Source: Bilabrum cf. latius (lineage: Eukaryota; Bigyra: Bicosoecida; Bigyra; Bicosoecida). Taken from it: a stretch of DNA of 64,000 bases. This document shows, piece by piece, positions 28,887-40,466 of this stretch. The notes below the pieces were generated by a model, which worked only from the letters and a program-made list of their open reading frames with translations, was not told the origin of the DNA and searched no databases. Both the position numbers and the translations under genes were made by a program. The DNA lies in contig OZ237756.1 in assembly GCA_965178125.1 (NCBI GenBank), positions 682,001 through 746,000 on the forward strand. Direction: 5' to 3'. How positions within the stretch are numbered: position 1 is the stretch's first letter; every line of letters begins with the position of its first letter.

Positions 28887-29550
28887 GGGCCCGGCTACGA
28901 AGAGAGGGACGTGATAGCCATTGACATGGTCCCCCACGTTCGGCGGAGGGTGGCAATGGCGATGCAACAAGCATCCATCATAACCCGCGCTGCACTTGAC
29001 TGTGATTGGTCTACACTCCCAGATTCTCTATTCTGGAGCGCTCACAAGTGCGCTCTATGGCATTGGTGCTGCTGGATGCGCCACTGGCTGGGAACGCTTC
29101 CGAGGTCTGGAACAGCGGATCTCTGTGAACTACGGCGTGATCATGAATGCAGCTGTGATGAGTGTAGTGGACCGTTTCCTGGCACGCATGAGGTGGATGC
29201 TGGCCACTGGAATGGCTGACCGTATGCCATTTGCCGTCGAAGGATCCTGTAATGCTTGCTCGGAGTTCAGTAACAAATGTGTAGACCCACCAGTTAATGG
29301 TGCTGAGAAAGAGAGCGACGGGGCACAGGACCAGCGTCAGACTCCCGCCGCGGAGTCGCCTGGTCCACTGGGTCGCCTCCCGCGACCCCTGCCGGCACGG
29401 TCGGTGCGCCCCGTCGTCTCAGGGAAACGACTCCCTGCCGATGGGTCAATCAATTCACACAAATCACTACATCCCCAGGCAGCCCTTTTGGCTGCCTCCC
29501 CCTTGGCCGAGTCGTGGGTGGGTGGGAATGCAGCGAAGCGTCAAAAGTAA
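28887..29550 (+). pseudogene. Non-LTR retrotransposon RT fragment, 3' side of the PLV A insertion
   Basis: Continues the frame cut by element A: ELGPGYEERDVIAIDMV, then MAMQQASIITRAALDC. Around 29020 the coding signal moves to another frame (SGALTSALYGIGAAGCATGWERFRGLEQRI), which matches the thumb region after a LINE palm (LYG...W..LEQ). The frame change marks it as a decayed copy. The later part is low in complexity and ends at TAA near 29550. Confidence 0.45.
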
Positions 29551-30819
29551 CCCACTGTTGCAGTCTCAGCCGCCATAATCATAGCAAATACACATGTTTA
29601 ATTCAGGAGACCGAATTCTCTGAAACTATAGCGTAGTTTGTCCCCTTGAAGAGGAATCGCACAGAAAGACATCGTGGCGCGTCTCAAAGCCCACCGAAGT
29701 CAGACTTGCGGGCAGCGAAGGCGCAACGAAAACTTCTAAAATAACTTGTGCCATCTAAAGCGTTCGAGTACTCAGTGCTGCGGCGCAGAGCTGCAGACTG
29801 GTCGTTGTGCCCTGAGCTGCGTCGCATCTTAGCGTCACAGGCCGTGCCAGAGAAGAACGCTACTGGCTTGGGCTGCTTCTGTATTTCTTTGCTAATCCTG
29901 TCTAGCGCAGAGGCTGATCTCTCTCTTTCCCCAGTGTAGACTCGAACCGGAATGACACCTCGCCGGTCGATCACAGGATCAGTTGGTGAGGCCAGCAAGG
30001 TCTCTGAGATTGAGGTCGCGCGGTGGGCGCAGGACCCGCTCGAGGTGCAGGAGCAGATGCGACGTAGCGATGCGGAGGAGTGAGAAAGATGCGACGTAGC
30101 GAAGCGGAGGAGTGAGAGAGAGAGAGAAAGCGGCTAGGGATGCAGACTAGGAGCGGCGGCGACGCGGGGTGGGCGACGGATGGAGAGGGGAGTGGTGTGG
30201 GTGGAGCAGAAGGAGAGGGCGAGGGATGGGGGGGGGGTGGGGGGCGGAGCAGAAGGAGAGGGCGAGGGGTGGGGGGGGGGGGTCGGGGTGGGGGCAGAGC
30301 AGAGAGAGAGAGGGCGAGGGATGGGGGAGGGGGGGGGTTAGAGAGAGAAGGCGATAGATGGGCGGGGGGGGGCAAAGCAGGGAGGAGGGGGGGGGGCGGC
30401 GGTTCACCAAGTGGGGAGGAAGAAGTGGAGGAGAAGATGAGTGGTGGGGTCATCGGGTTGATACGGCGGATAGAAAGGGGGGAGGCACAGGCCGGGTAGG
30501 TGGGGGTTTGGGCATGTGGGGGACGGGTGACTCGGATCAGGGGGATCGGATCACCCGACCACGTGCGGATGTGGAAGTTGAGAGGTCACAATTAGACTCG
30601 AGCGGCAATCAAGCCGCGTGCTATTCGGGCGCTGAGAGGCAGCGCTCGCCAGTTTTCTTTTCGCCTTAACATTTACAACCATGTGTGACTGTCTGCGAGA
30701 TTAGGGTGCTGTGTACAACGTGTGATCTCACGCCAGTATCAGCTGACCGTTCGCGAACGAACAGCTGACCCTGCCCGGACGTCGCTTGCCGAAAGTGGCG
30801 TTGGATTCTGAGGTATGGC
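29551..30819. other. Non-coding host DNA with a repeat and a purine-rich tract
   Basis: 29818-29980 repeats the sequence next to element B (8251-8413). About 30050-30500 is a G- and GA-rich low-complexity tract with many G4-G9 runs on the plus strand, prone to G-quadruplex formation. 30739-30768 is the imperfect palindrome also found at 8424-8453. Open frames here follow from base composition and I do not call genes. Confidence 0.6.
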
Positions 30820-31956
30820 TTGCGAGTGCTGCCGGAAGGACCGCACGGGACCTCTTTGAGCTCATGCGAGCCCCAGATAGGAGGGGTCTACCAGTGGTAT
30901 CTCACTTGCCAGTGGATGTCGCAGCAGGGACCTCTTAGTGCTGCGGCGTCTCTCAGGCTTCACCTTCATGACAATGGAGTATCTGTTGACAACGGAGTGA
31001 CTTGGCTGGGGGAGAAGGAGCTGAATCGGGCGGTGCGCCGTTGGCACTCGTCGAAGTCTGCTTCTAGCATCAGGTCTTTCAGGAACTTGAGCCCGGGATG
31101 CCACTCCGGCTACGTCCTGGCGAGCGCAATCAGGCAGCAGAATGCAGAACAGACAGTATCACTGGATCAGTACCATGGCCAGGTTGACGGGGTGTTCGGC
31201 CCTGGTTCACTGCCTACCACTGCAGCACTGCAACCGCGTGGCTCCGACGGGCGATTGATCCTTCGTGTTCGTGCGGGTATTTACCCTCGTTCCTGTTCCC
31301 CTACTCCAGAGCTGACTGACAAGGTGGCTGTGGAGATGACTCGCCGAGAGTCATCGCTGCAGTCACGTGATCTTCAGGCAGAGTGGGTCTGCGGTGACTG
31401 GGCCAGTCGAACTTCAGAGGAGAAGAGCAAGATAAGGAAGGCATGGGCGGACCATGGCCTACGTCTTGAACCTCACTCACAACCTCTGGAGCAGGACAGG
31501 CGTGGAGTCGCTGCTGCTGAGCGAACCATTCCCAGGATGCGCCGAGCAATTGCCCGCTCTAGCGCCTCTGTTGGATTGGTACGGCTTGCGACACGGGTGG
31601 TTGATGAGCTGAGTGTAAAGATCAGAACGTTTCCGTCCTGGACTGCCTGCAGGTGGTGGACTGGGGCCTCGGTTCGAGGCTGGACTGCGAGCTCATCGGA
31701 TGACCTGTATGCTGCAATGCGAGCTCAGGATCGAAGGGGACATCGTGTGGCTCGCCCTAGAGGGCTCATGCACACTCTTGAGAGGGTCTGGGCGCGTGAG
31801 ATGGCGACTTCGCTTCGCTGTGTCTTGCGTGAAAGGGAGTAGCTGCGTCGTACATGGACGTCCAGCTGGTGGCGGATGGCATGTGTTGACGGTCCGGCTG
31901 TCCTTACGAGGATGGCTCGGGCTCACTCTCCTTCCCTCTGGTCCTTTGGTGGATGA
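30820..31956 (+). CDS. Unrecognised open frame, possibly retroelement-derived
   Basis: About 378 residues, crossing one TAG at 31840-31842 and ending in TGA. Trp-, Arg- and Ser-rich, with no motif I recognise. No ATG near the start of the open stretch is convincing. Overlapping open frames on the other strand weaken the case. It lies between decayed retroelement pieces, so a gag-like or degraded ORF is possible. Confidence 0.3.
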
Positions 31957-32275
31957 GTGGCTGAGTCTCAGGGTGATCGTCTCGGTATGTGTAGCACCAT
32001 GATGTTTTGGAAATCCTCTTCGGGACGAGGGGTTCTTCTTTCTTTCTTTTGCTTTCTCTTGAGGCTTTGGCCTTTGCTTTAGGGGGGGGGGGGGGCTGCG
32101 GGTCTTTTGATCGCGTTGTTCTCTGAGGTCATCTTTGATGGCCCCACCTTGGGGTGTGACAGCCATTCGTGAAAAGTCGTATCGTTACATTCAATCATCA
32201 TCATCACCTTCGAGATCTCGCATCGGACCCTCGTCCAACACTTAATCTCTGTGGCACTCATCGAGACTCCCGAGT
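31957..32275. other. Intergenic, nothing convincing
   Basis: Contains a T-rich stretch and a G-run of about 13 near 32082. Proline- and serine-rich minus-strand frames look compositional. Confidence 0.4.
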
Positions 32276-34315
32276 TCACTCAGGATGATCCAGAAGCACC
32301 TATACCCCGCCGTGGTGGGGTTGTGCTGCAGCTGGAGCTCCTGGATCCTCGGGCTCGATCTCTTGAGGAGGTGCTTCGCCAGGGTCAGCAGCTGCGACTG
32401 CTCCTCCCCGGATTCCGCCCTGCAGGTTGAGTGCGACCGGCAATTCTTCCTGCTGCTGGTCGGCTTCAGCTTCGGTCTGTTCAACGACTGCTGCGAGTGC
32501 TGCGGCCTCTGCCGCCTCACCTGCCGCTGCCACTGCTGCTGCTTCCTGTTGCTGTTCCGCTCTCTCTGCGTCCTCCCTCCTCTTCTCCTCCTCGGCAATG
32601 GCACGGCGCGTAGTAACCAGCTGAACATGTTTGTAATAATCGTTCATGTACTTCGCCCGTGTCGTTGCCAAACTCATCGTGATGCGCCTGGCCCACGTCC
32701 TGACCTGTGCGCCCACGCTCTTGCTCTGCTCTGGCCCAACACGCTCTCGCCTGATCCTCGCCAGCTCCTCTAAGACCTTCCATGCGCCGGTTCCTAGTTT
32801 CCCGGTGTGTAGAACGACGAAGTCCCGGAAAATGTACCTCCCCGGGTATTTCAGGTGTTTGCAGACCTTCTCGCTGGGCGCGTTGCCTCCCACCGGCACC
32901 TGTCCTGCGATCAGCCTCGTCTGGTCCTTGGGTTGGTAGTACATCTGCAGCTTCACCTACGCCCCTGCGTATAGTGCGCTCTCGTTCTGCCAGTCTGACC
33001 CCGACCGCTTGCCTGGTCCCCTCGTTTTGTCGAAAATGTGGCGTGCATACTTGCCCGTGTGTGCTTGTGCCACAAGCACGTCGACGACTACGTTGGTGCC
33101 ATCCTTCCTTGTGTAGATCGTGTCCGCGTACCTACCTCTCTCCTTGAACAGCCCACGTGGTTTCATCGTTCTACGAAATCCTACGGCGGTGTTGATGATG
33201 TTGCCGAGGATCCCTTCGATTTCCCCACTGCCTCGCGTGGCGAAGCCCTTCTGGAATGTGTGCTGTTTGCCTGATCCGCACCGTGCCCAATGCAGTGGGT
33301 CGTGCAAATATCCTTCCTTGCCACACCTGGGCATCGGGCACGTGTGGTTCTTCTCCTTCTCGAGGTCGTGCTGCCCCTCTGTCGTCAGCTTGGTCCGCAG
33401 CTGAGCGATGGGGCGCGCTTTGACGTAGGGCACGTACAGCCTGGCGCATACCTCCTGTTGGAAGACTGCCTCAGTGATGCCTCCGTGGCATTGCCTGATG
33501 GGTTCAGCTGTGTGTGCACTCCTGCGTGAGCGAATTGCGATCCTCACGTCCTGCACCTGTTGCCGTTGTTGCCACGTGTAGTCGAGGGGGGTCTCGCACA
33601 ACAGTTTGCCTGCTTCGTGCTCCAACATAAAACGTTCGCACTAGGCGTACGCTGCTGCAGCCCTGAGCAGGCTCTGATGGTTGCCTCCCATGATGACGCG
33701 CTCTGGTCCTGCCTACTACAGCTTCAGATGCACCCAGTCTGACAGGTTCTTACTCTCCATGAGCCATGCTGGGGGTTTTGGTATCGCCTTCTTTGCTCGA
33801 GCGAGACGATCCGTCCCGGTGGACGGTCCCCGTTCTGCGGGTGGGGGTGGGGTCGGATCTCCGGGGATCTCGAGTGATTTGCCAGGCGGGGGCATGATCA
33901 CGTTTGCCAACTTGGGTCCTGTCTGCGGGTCTCGAGCAGCTGCTTGGAACTTCTGTGAGTTCCATACTGTCTGTAGGAAAGTGGGAAACAAATCGGTGGC
34001 GAGAGGCTGGAATGGCTATACGTTCCGCTCGAGCTCGTTGGGCAGTTCCTTCTTGCCCCAAATCAGCCTCTTCATCTTGTCCAAGGTGTACCTGAGGGCC
34101 CAGTCTGCCACCTCCAGCAGGGGGGCACTGTGCACGCCAAAGGAGGGAGCCCGCTGCTCAACCTCTCCATCTCTCGCCGGCTCGACCAGGGAATCGAGAG
34201 AGTTCAGGTATGGTAGGTCATACTTCTTCCCCATGCTGAACAGACCCGCCACGACGTCCAGGCACATTCTTAGCAGGTCTGGGGTTACAATCAGTAAGAC
34301 CGGAACTGTAGAAAA
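32276..34315 (-). CDS. C-terminal part of a non-LTR retrotransposon protein
   Basis: One continuous frame if six TAG codons are Gln (34016, 33716, 33713, about 33643, 32957, 32300), ending at TGA 32276. Upstream it runs open into the 112-bp minisatellite. It shows VADWALRYTLDKMKRLIWG, then a zinc knuckle C-x4-C-x10-H-x3-C (CPMPRCGKEG... HWARC), then GRYADTIYTRKDGTNVVVDV, which resembles the restriction-like endonuclease block (D...DG...VDV) of R2-type elements. A Glu/Ala/Gln-rich coiled coil ends the protein. The RT palm itself is absent, so this is a 5'-truncated copy whose upstream part was replaced by minisatellite. Confidence 0.5.
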
Positions 34316-34316
34316 T
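34272..34316. repeat. 45-bp repeat shared with 39600-39644
   Basis: The sequence beginning AGCAGGTCTGGGGTTACAAT occurs at both sites with one mismatch near its end, once at the edge of the minisatellite and once beside the 39440-39595 repeat. It probably marks ends of the same rearranged element. Confidence 0.6.
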
Positions 34317-34317
34317 G

Positions 34318-36290
34318 GTGCCTTGATGCGCCTACCACTAGCTGCCTTTGCTGCTGTGGGCAGCTTGGCGAGCCTGGGTGGGTTGCTGCGCGTCGTCCAT
34401 TTGACGTCCGCTTGCCTTTGTCTTTGATGGCGCCTTGATGCGCCTGCCACTGGCCGCCTTTGCTGCTGTGGGCAGCTTGGCGAGCCTGGGTGGGTTGCTG
34501 CGCGTCGTCCATTTGACGTCCGCTTGCCTTTGTCTGTGATGGCGCCTTGATGCGCCTGCCACTGGCCGCCTTTGCTGCTGTGGGCAGCTTGGCGAGCCTG
34601 GGTGGGTTGCTGCGCGTCGTCCATTTGACGTCCGCTTGCTTTGTTCTGTGATGGCGCCTTGATGCGCCTACCACTGGCCGCCTTTGCTGCTGTGGGCAGC
34701 TTGGCGAGCCTGGGTGGGTTGCTGCGCGTCGTCCATTTGACGTCCGCTTGCTTTGTCTGTGATGGCGCCTTGATGCGCCTGCCACTAGCTGCCTCGCTGC
34801 TGTGGGCAGCTTGGCGAGCCTGGGTGGGTTGCTGCGCGTCGTCCATTTGACGTCCGCTTGCTTTGTCTGTGATGGCGCCTTGATGCGCCTGCCACTGGCC
34901 GCCTTTGCTGCTGTGGGCAGCTTGGCGAGCCTGGGTGGGTTGCTGCGCGTCGTCCATTTGACTTCCGCTTGCTTTGTTCTGTAATGGCGCCTGACTGCGC
35001 CTGCCACTGGCCGCCTTTGCTGCTGTGGGCAGCTTGGCGAGCCTGGGTGGGTTGCTGCGCGTCGTCCATTTGACGTCCGCTTGCCTTTGTCTGTGATGGC
35101 GCCTTGATGCGCCTGCCACTGGCCGCCTTTGCTGCTGTGGGCAGCTTGGCGAGCCTGGGTGGGTTGCTGCGCGTCGTCCATTTGACTTCCGCTTGCTTTG
35201 TTCTGTAATGGCGCCTGACTGCGCCTGCCACTGGCCGCCTTTGCTGCTGTGGGCAGCTTGGCGAGCCTGGGTGGGTTGCTGCGCGTCGTCTATTTGACGT
35301 CCGCTTGCCTTTGTCTGTGATGGCGCCTTGATGCGCCTGCCACTGGCCGCCTTTGCTGCTGTGGGCAGCTTGGCGAGCCTGGGTGGGTTGCTGCGCGTCG
35401 TCTATTTGACGTCCGCTTGCCTTTGTCTGTGATGGCGCCTTGATGCGCCTACCACTGGCCGCCTTTGCTGCTGTGGGCAGCTTGGCGAGCCTGGGTGGGT
35501 TGCTGCGCGTCGTCCATTTGACGTCCGCTTGCCTTTGTCTGTGATGGCGCCTTGATGCGCCTGCCACTAGCTGCCTCGCTGCTGTGGGCAGCTTGGCGAG
35601 CCTGGGTGGGTTGCTGCGCGTCGTCCATTTGACTTCCGCTTGCTTTGTCTGTGATGGCGCCTTGATGCGCCTGCCACTGGTCGCCTTTGCTGCTGTGGGC
35701 AGCTTGGCGAGCCTGGGTGGGTTGCTGCGCGTCGTCCATTTGACGTCCGCTTGCCTTTGTCTGTGATGGCGCCTTGATGCGCCTGCCACTGGCCGCCTTT
35801 GCTGCTGTGGGCAGCTTGGCGAGCCTGGGTGGGTTGCTGCGCGTCGTCCATTTGACGTCGGTTTGCCTTTGTCCGTGATGGCGCCTGACTGCGCCTGCCA
35901 CTGGCCGCCTTTGCTGCTGTGGGCAGCTTGGCGAGCGTGGGTGGGTTGCTGCGCGTCGTACATTTGACGTCGGTTTGCCTTTGTCTGTGATGGCGCCTGA
36001 CTGCGCCTGCCACTGGCCGCCTTTGCTGCTGTGGGCAGCTTGGCGAGCCTGGGTGGGCTGTCGTACATTTGACTTCCGCTTGCCCTTGTCTGTGATGGCG
36101 CCTGACTGCGCCTGCCACTGGCCGCCTTTGCTGCTGAGCGCAGCTTGGCGAGCCTGGGTGGGTTGCTGCGCGTCGTACATTTGACGTCGGTTTGCCTTTG
36201 TCTGTGATGGCGCCTGACTGCGCCTGCCACTGGCCGCCTTTGCTGCTGTGGGCAGCTTGGCGAGCCTGGGTGGGTTGCTGCGCGTCGTCC
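34318..36290. repeat. 112-bp minisatellite, about 17 copies
   Basis: Unit begins CTTGATGCGCCTGCCACTGG; starts at 34321, 34433 and 34545 show the 112-bp period. Units are 90-100% alike, some a few bases shorter. 112 is not a multiple of three, yet the minus strand has no stop in any frame, so very long overlapping open frames arise. I do not call these as genes. Confidence 0.9.
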
Positions 36291-36319
36291 AGTGGATAAC
36301 TTAAGGTTGTGTTACGATG

Positions 36320-36660
36320 CTCAACCGCGACAGCACTAGCCGCCAAGGAGGAGATGACCACCCCCAAGGCAGCCTGTGTGAGCAATTGCACCATATGCAC
36401 CATGAAACAGCTCGACCAGGAGGTCTTGTCATAGCGACAGCATTAGCTGCCAAGGAGGAGATGACCACCCCCAAAGCAGCCTGTGTGAGCAATTGCACCA
36501 TGTGCACCATTGGACAGCTCGACCAGGAGGTCTTGTCATAGCGACAGCACTAGCTGCCAAGGAGGAGATGACCATCCCCAAGGCAGCCTGTGTGAGCAAG
36601 TGCACCATGTGCACCATTTGACAGCTCGACCAGGAGGTCTTGTCATAGCGACAGCACTGG
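36320..36660. repeat. 107-bp minisatellite, block 1
   Basis: Three units at 107-bp spacing (ATAGCGACAG at 36431, 36538, 36645). The same family as 37490-38850, separated from it by RT-like coding sequence. Confidence 0.85.
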
Positions 36661-36957
36661 CGGCCAAGGAGGAGTACATCTACTAGCGGCGCGACGACAG
36701 CACCCCCAGCGCGAGGCGCAGAAGGGCCAGGTCACAGGGCAGCCGCGGTAGTAGGAAGCAGCACGAACATCAGCACCGACGTAGCAGCAGCAAGGCGGCA
36801 GAGTGCTTCCGACGTTCGCACTAGAAGGAGAGGTCCGACTAGGTCACGGCGAAGGGGGACTCATACTGCCTGTCAAATCCACGGGACCATCCCTTGATGC
36901 TAGAGTTAGCCTTGGGGGGACCCGGGAGGAGGCTTCGAGGAATTAGTCGTCCGCTGT
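36661..36957 (+). pseudogene. Retroelement-like coding fragment
   Basis: The frame AKEEYIYQRRDDSTPSARRR continues over three TAG codons through a very basic Arg/Ser/His-rich region to LALGGPGRRLRG and a TAA near 36957. It sits just before an RT-like segment in another frame. The basic stretch resembles a nucleic-acid-binding gag/pol linker. No firm family. Confidence 0.3.
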
Positions 36958-37030
36958 AAAGCAGGCCACCCAGGAGCGAACTCTCGTAGCCCGTCAGGGA
37001 GCCAGAGCAGAGCACACCGAGAGGGCTATT

Positions 37031-37500
37031 GTGGAGCAACGTGGCGGCATGAACTCGCGGAGCAGCGCACTGAGGAGCATGCAAGTGCACAGTGGGGACA
37101 AACTGTATTGGATGCATCTAGCTACATTCTCAATCTGCACCACGCAGTGTTGTCCGGTGGCGGAGGTGTTGCACGTCTTAGGCAAGTATGGCGCGCCTTT
37201 CCACTGGTACCTCGAGCCTGACGCAGCGATCAAGGCTCCACGAGACGGTGGAGACGCCGACTGGCACGAGGGTACCTTGACCCAATCAGCCCTGTCCACT
37301 GAGATTCGCAAGCAGGTTGAGGCAGGATTCATTCGAGTTACATCGACACCAGCAACATCAGATATGCCGAGCGCCTTGCTGGTCCGGAAGTACGCTTGGA
37401 AGCTCAGCCCCAGCGTGGGCATGCAGCGACGCATAGTACCAAGTGAATGGGCCAGGATCGTCGTGGATTTCTCGGGACTACGACCACATGCAAAGGAGGA
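37031..37500 (+). pseudogene. Reverse transcriptase N-terminal fragment
   Basis: Encodes ALSTEIRKQVEAGFIRVTST, then SALLVRKYAWKLSP and EWARIVVDFSGLRPH, the pattern of the first RT motifs (polar linker, LVxK, RxxVDFSxLN) of DIRS/Ngaro- and Ty3-like elements. Right after the DFSGLRPH motif the sequence becomes the 107-bp minisatellite, so the catalytic palm is missing. A decayed copy. Confidence 0.5.
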
Positions 37501-38850
37501 GATGACCATCCCCAATGCAGCCTGTGTGAGCAATTGCACCATGTGCACCATTGGACAGCTCGACCAGGAGGTTTTGTCATAGCGACAGCACTAGCTGCCA
37601 AGGAGGAGATGACCATCCCCAATGCAGCCTGTGTGAGCAATGGCACCATATGCACCATTGAACAGCTCGACAAGAGGGTCTTGTCATAGCGACAGCACTA
37701 GCTGCCAAGGAGGAGATGACCATCCCCAATGCAGCCTGTGTGAGCAATGGCACCATATGCACCATGAAACAGCTCAACCAGAAGGTCTTGTCATAGCGAC
37801 AGCACTAGCTGCCAAGGAGGAGATGACCACCCCCAAGGCAGCCTGTGTGAGCAATGGCACCATGTGCACCATTGGACAGCTCAACCAGAAGGTCTTGTCA
37901 TAGCGACAGCACTAGCTGCCAAGGAGGAGATGACCACCCCCAAGACAGCCTGTGTGAGCAAGTACACCATATGCAACATATGCACCATTGAACAGCTCGA
38001 CAAGAGGGTCTTGTCATAGCGACAGCACTAGCTGCCAAGGAGGAGATGACCATCCCCAATGCAGCCTGTGTGAGCAATGGCACCATATGCACCATTGAAC
38101 AGCTCGACAAGAGGGTCTTGTCATAGCGACAGCACTAGCTGCCAAGGAGGAGATGACCATCCCCAAGGCAGCCTGTGTGAGCAATTGCACCATATGCACC
38201 ATTTGTAAGCTCGACCAGGAGGTCTTGTCATAGCGACAGCACTAGCTGCCAAGGAGGAGATGACCACCCCCAAGGCAGCCTGTGTGAGCAATGGCACCAT
38301 GTGCACCATTGGACAGCTCAACCAGAAGGTCTTGTCATAGCGACAGCACTAGGTGCCAAGGAGGAGATGACCACCCCCAAGACAGCCTGTGTGAGCAAGT
38401 ACACCATATGCAACATATGCACCATTGAACAGCTCGACAAGAGGGTCTTGTCATAGCGACAGCACTAGCTGCCAAGGAGGAGATGACCATCCCCAAGGCA
38501 GCCTGTGTGAGCAAGTACACCATATGCAACATATGCACCATTGAACAGCTCGACAAGAGGGTCTTGTCATAGCGACAGCACTAGCTGCCAAGGAGGAGAT
38601 GACCATCCCCAAGGCAGCCTGTGTGAGCAATTGCACCATATGCACCATTTGTAAGCTCGACCAGGAGGTCTTGTCATAGCGACAGCACTAGGTGCCAAGG
38701 AGGCGATGACCATCCCCAAGGCAGCCTGTGTGAACAGTTACACGATATGCACCATTGAGCAGCTCGACCAGGAGGTCTTGTCATAGTAACAGCACTATAT
38801 GCCAAGGAGGAGATGCCCATCCCCAAGACAGCCTTTGTGTGCAATTGCAC
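37490..38850. repeat. 107-bp minisatellite, block 2
   Basis: About 12 units containing AAGGAGGAGATGACCA and GCAGCCTGTGTGAGCAA; spacing varies by insertion of CATATGCAACATATGCA variants. More diverged units continue to about 39070. No gene is called. Confidence 0.9.
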
Positions 38851-40466
38851 CATTTGCAGGGACGCAGCTCGACAACAGAGTTTTGTAAGTTCCGGATGGA
38901 CAGCACTAGCAACGACAGGACAAAATGAGCAGCACCATATGCACCATTTGTAAGCTAGACTGGGAGGTCCTGTCGAATGGATAGCACTAACAACGACGAA
39001 AGCGATGATCACTCCCGCAGCAGCCTGTGTACTTGAATGCATCTTAGGCACCAGTATTAAGCTCGGCGAGGATTTCGTATATAATTGACATCTCTGGTTG
39101 CGATCAACGACTAGGCTCATCGGTGGTACGGTGAATGCTGCAGATCAGCCACCATTACCTGACAGTTCAACACAACAGTCGATGCAAGTAGCTCCACGGT
39201 GGTCACCACCGACAGATGACTACCACCGGCCGTGCAAGAAAGCAAGCAGGGTGAGATTGATGGCGTGTACGAGTCCGCATCTGCCGGGGAGGATCACGCA
39301 GGGGTGAGCAGCGGCAAGCAAAGCGGACAGCAGCCATTGTGGCGACTATATCCAAGGAGCGGATTAATGTGACCCACAGGTCAGTATGCGTAGGGCGGCA
39401 AGCCGCAGTGGCCACAGGTGGCCAAATCTGCGGGTCAGTACGGCGCAGGCTGCACCAGCAGCCGGGTCCCCTTGTGGCGCCACGGGTGGTTAACCGCCCG
39501 AGGAGCCGGGGCCCAGCGCGCCCTCGCATTTATCTAGCAACCCTAACCGGAGGTTCTAGAACTGATTCGATGTAACGTACAAATCAATGTCAGTTTTTAG
39601 CAGGTCTGGGGTTACAATCAGTAAGACCGGAACTGTAGAAACTGGGATTGATTTGCGTGAAGGCCGACTCATCTTCCCGAGGGTACGCCGAAGATACTGA
39701 TCTCGGCAGTGCTCAAGAAGACACGTACTACAATGTAGTGTAGTTCTGAGTCAGCTTGCAAAAGTTTTCCCGCCCACTCGCAAAGTGTAGAGGAAGTGCA
39801 GAGAGGAGTGTCATGACTCAAGTCCCTGAATGATGGGGCAAAGAGCCCACGCGTACCACAGCAATTTGGAGCGCGAGGACAGCCCAGGGCCTGCGATTTG
39901 GCGCAACGATAGCGCATATCTTGCAGGGCAGGGATCATGACTCAACACCCAGAGGTACAGGGGTCGCCACCGGACACCGAAGGGCGGCACCCAGGATCGC
40001 GCGTGAGTTTGTCGGCATCCTCAGCCAACAAATCACACCGCGGGACAGTCAGCAGAAGACGGGGTCGTCATCTCAACGAGAGGGCGGCACCCAGGCATGG
40101 ATAGTTTTCTTCCGGAACATTTTCGGTCTTTATAGTCCAGGCCATGCAGACACTCTGAGGGATTTGGATGTAGGGGTCGTCACCTCACTGAGAGGGCGGC
40201 ACCGAGCTCGGGTGACTTTTCCCAGCCACTGGCTGGGTGTTTAGATCTTCGAGCGCATCTGCTTACATTGTATGATTGAATGATACCTCCGGTGGGTAGG
40301 CACTTTGCTTACCCGCGTCAGGCGCGCAGGCTGCACCAGCAGCCGGGTCCCCTTGTGGCACCACGGGTGGTCAACCGCCCGAGGAGCCGGGGCCCAGCAC
40401 GCCCTCGCATTTTCTAGCAACCCTAACCGGAGGTTCTAGAACTGATTCGATGCAACGTACAAATCA
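38851..40466. other. Host DNA without a supported gene; contains dispersed repeats
   Basis: 39440-39595 and 40322-40477 are near-identical copies of a ~155-bp sequence (CACCAGCAGCCGGGTCCCCT ... TCAATGTCAG). The right copy runs directly into the armadillo frame at 40467. Between them, three diverged copies of a GGGGTCGTCA...GAGAGGGCGGCAC repeat lie around 39960-40205. Frames are short and compositional. Confidence 0.55.

Noticed and set aside
1-29000. Reading the many in-frame TAGs as stops, i.e. decayed pseudogenes
   Set aside because: Frames stay open and motif-bearing on both sides of every TAG, paralogous copies keep them, and TAA or TGA appear only at ends. Random decay would give all three stops and frameshifts.
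29971-30669. Pro-rich and Gly-rich ORFs in the G-rich tract
   Set aside because: Pure base-composition artefacts on both strands.
34016-36403. Several 240-480-residue minus-strand proteins in the 112-bp repeat
   Set aside because: The same repeat read in three rotating frames. Low-complexity peptides with no start or domain support.
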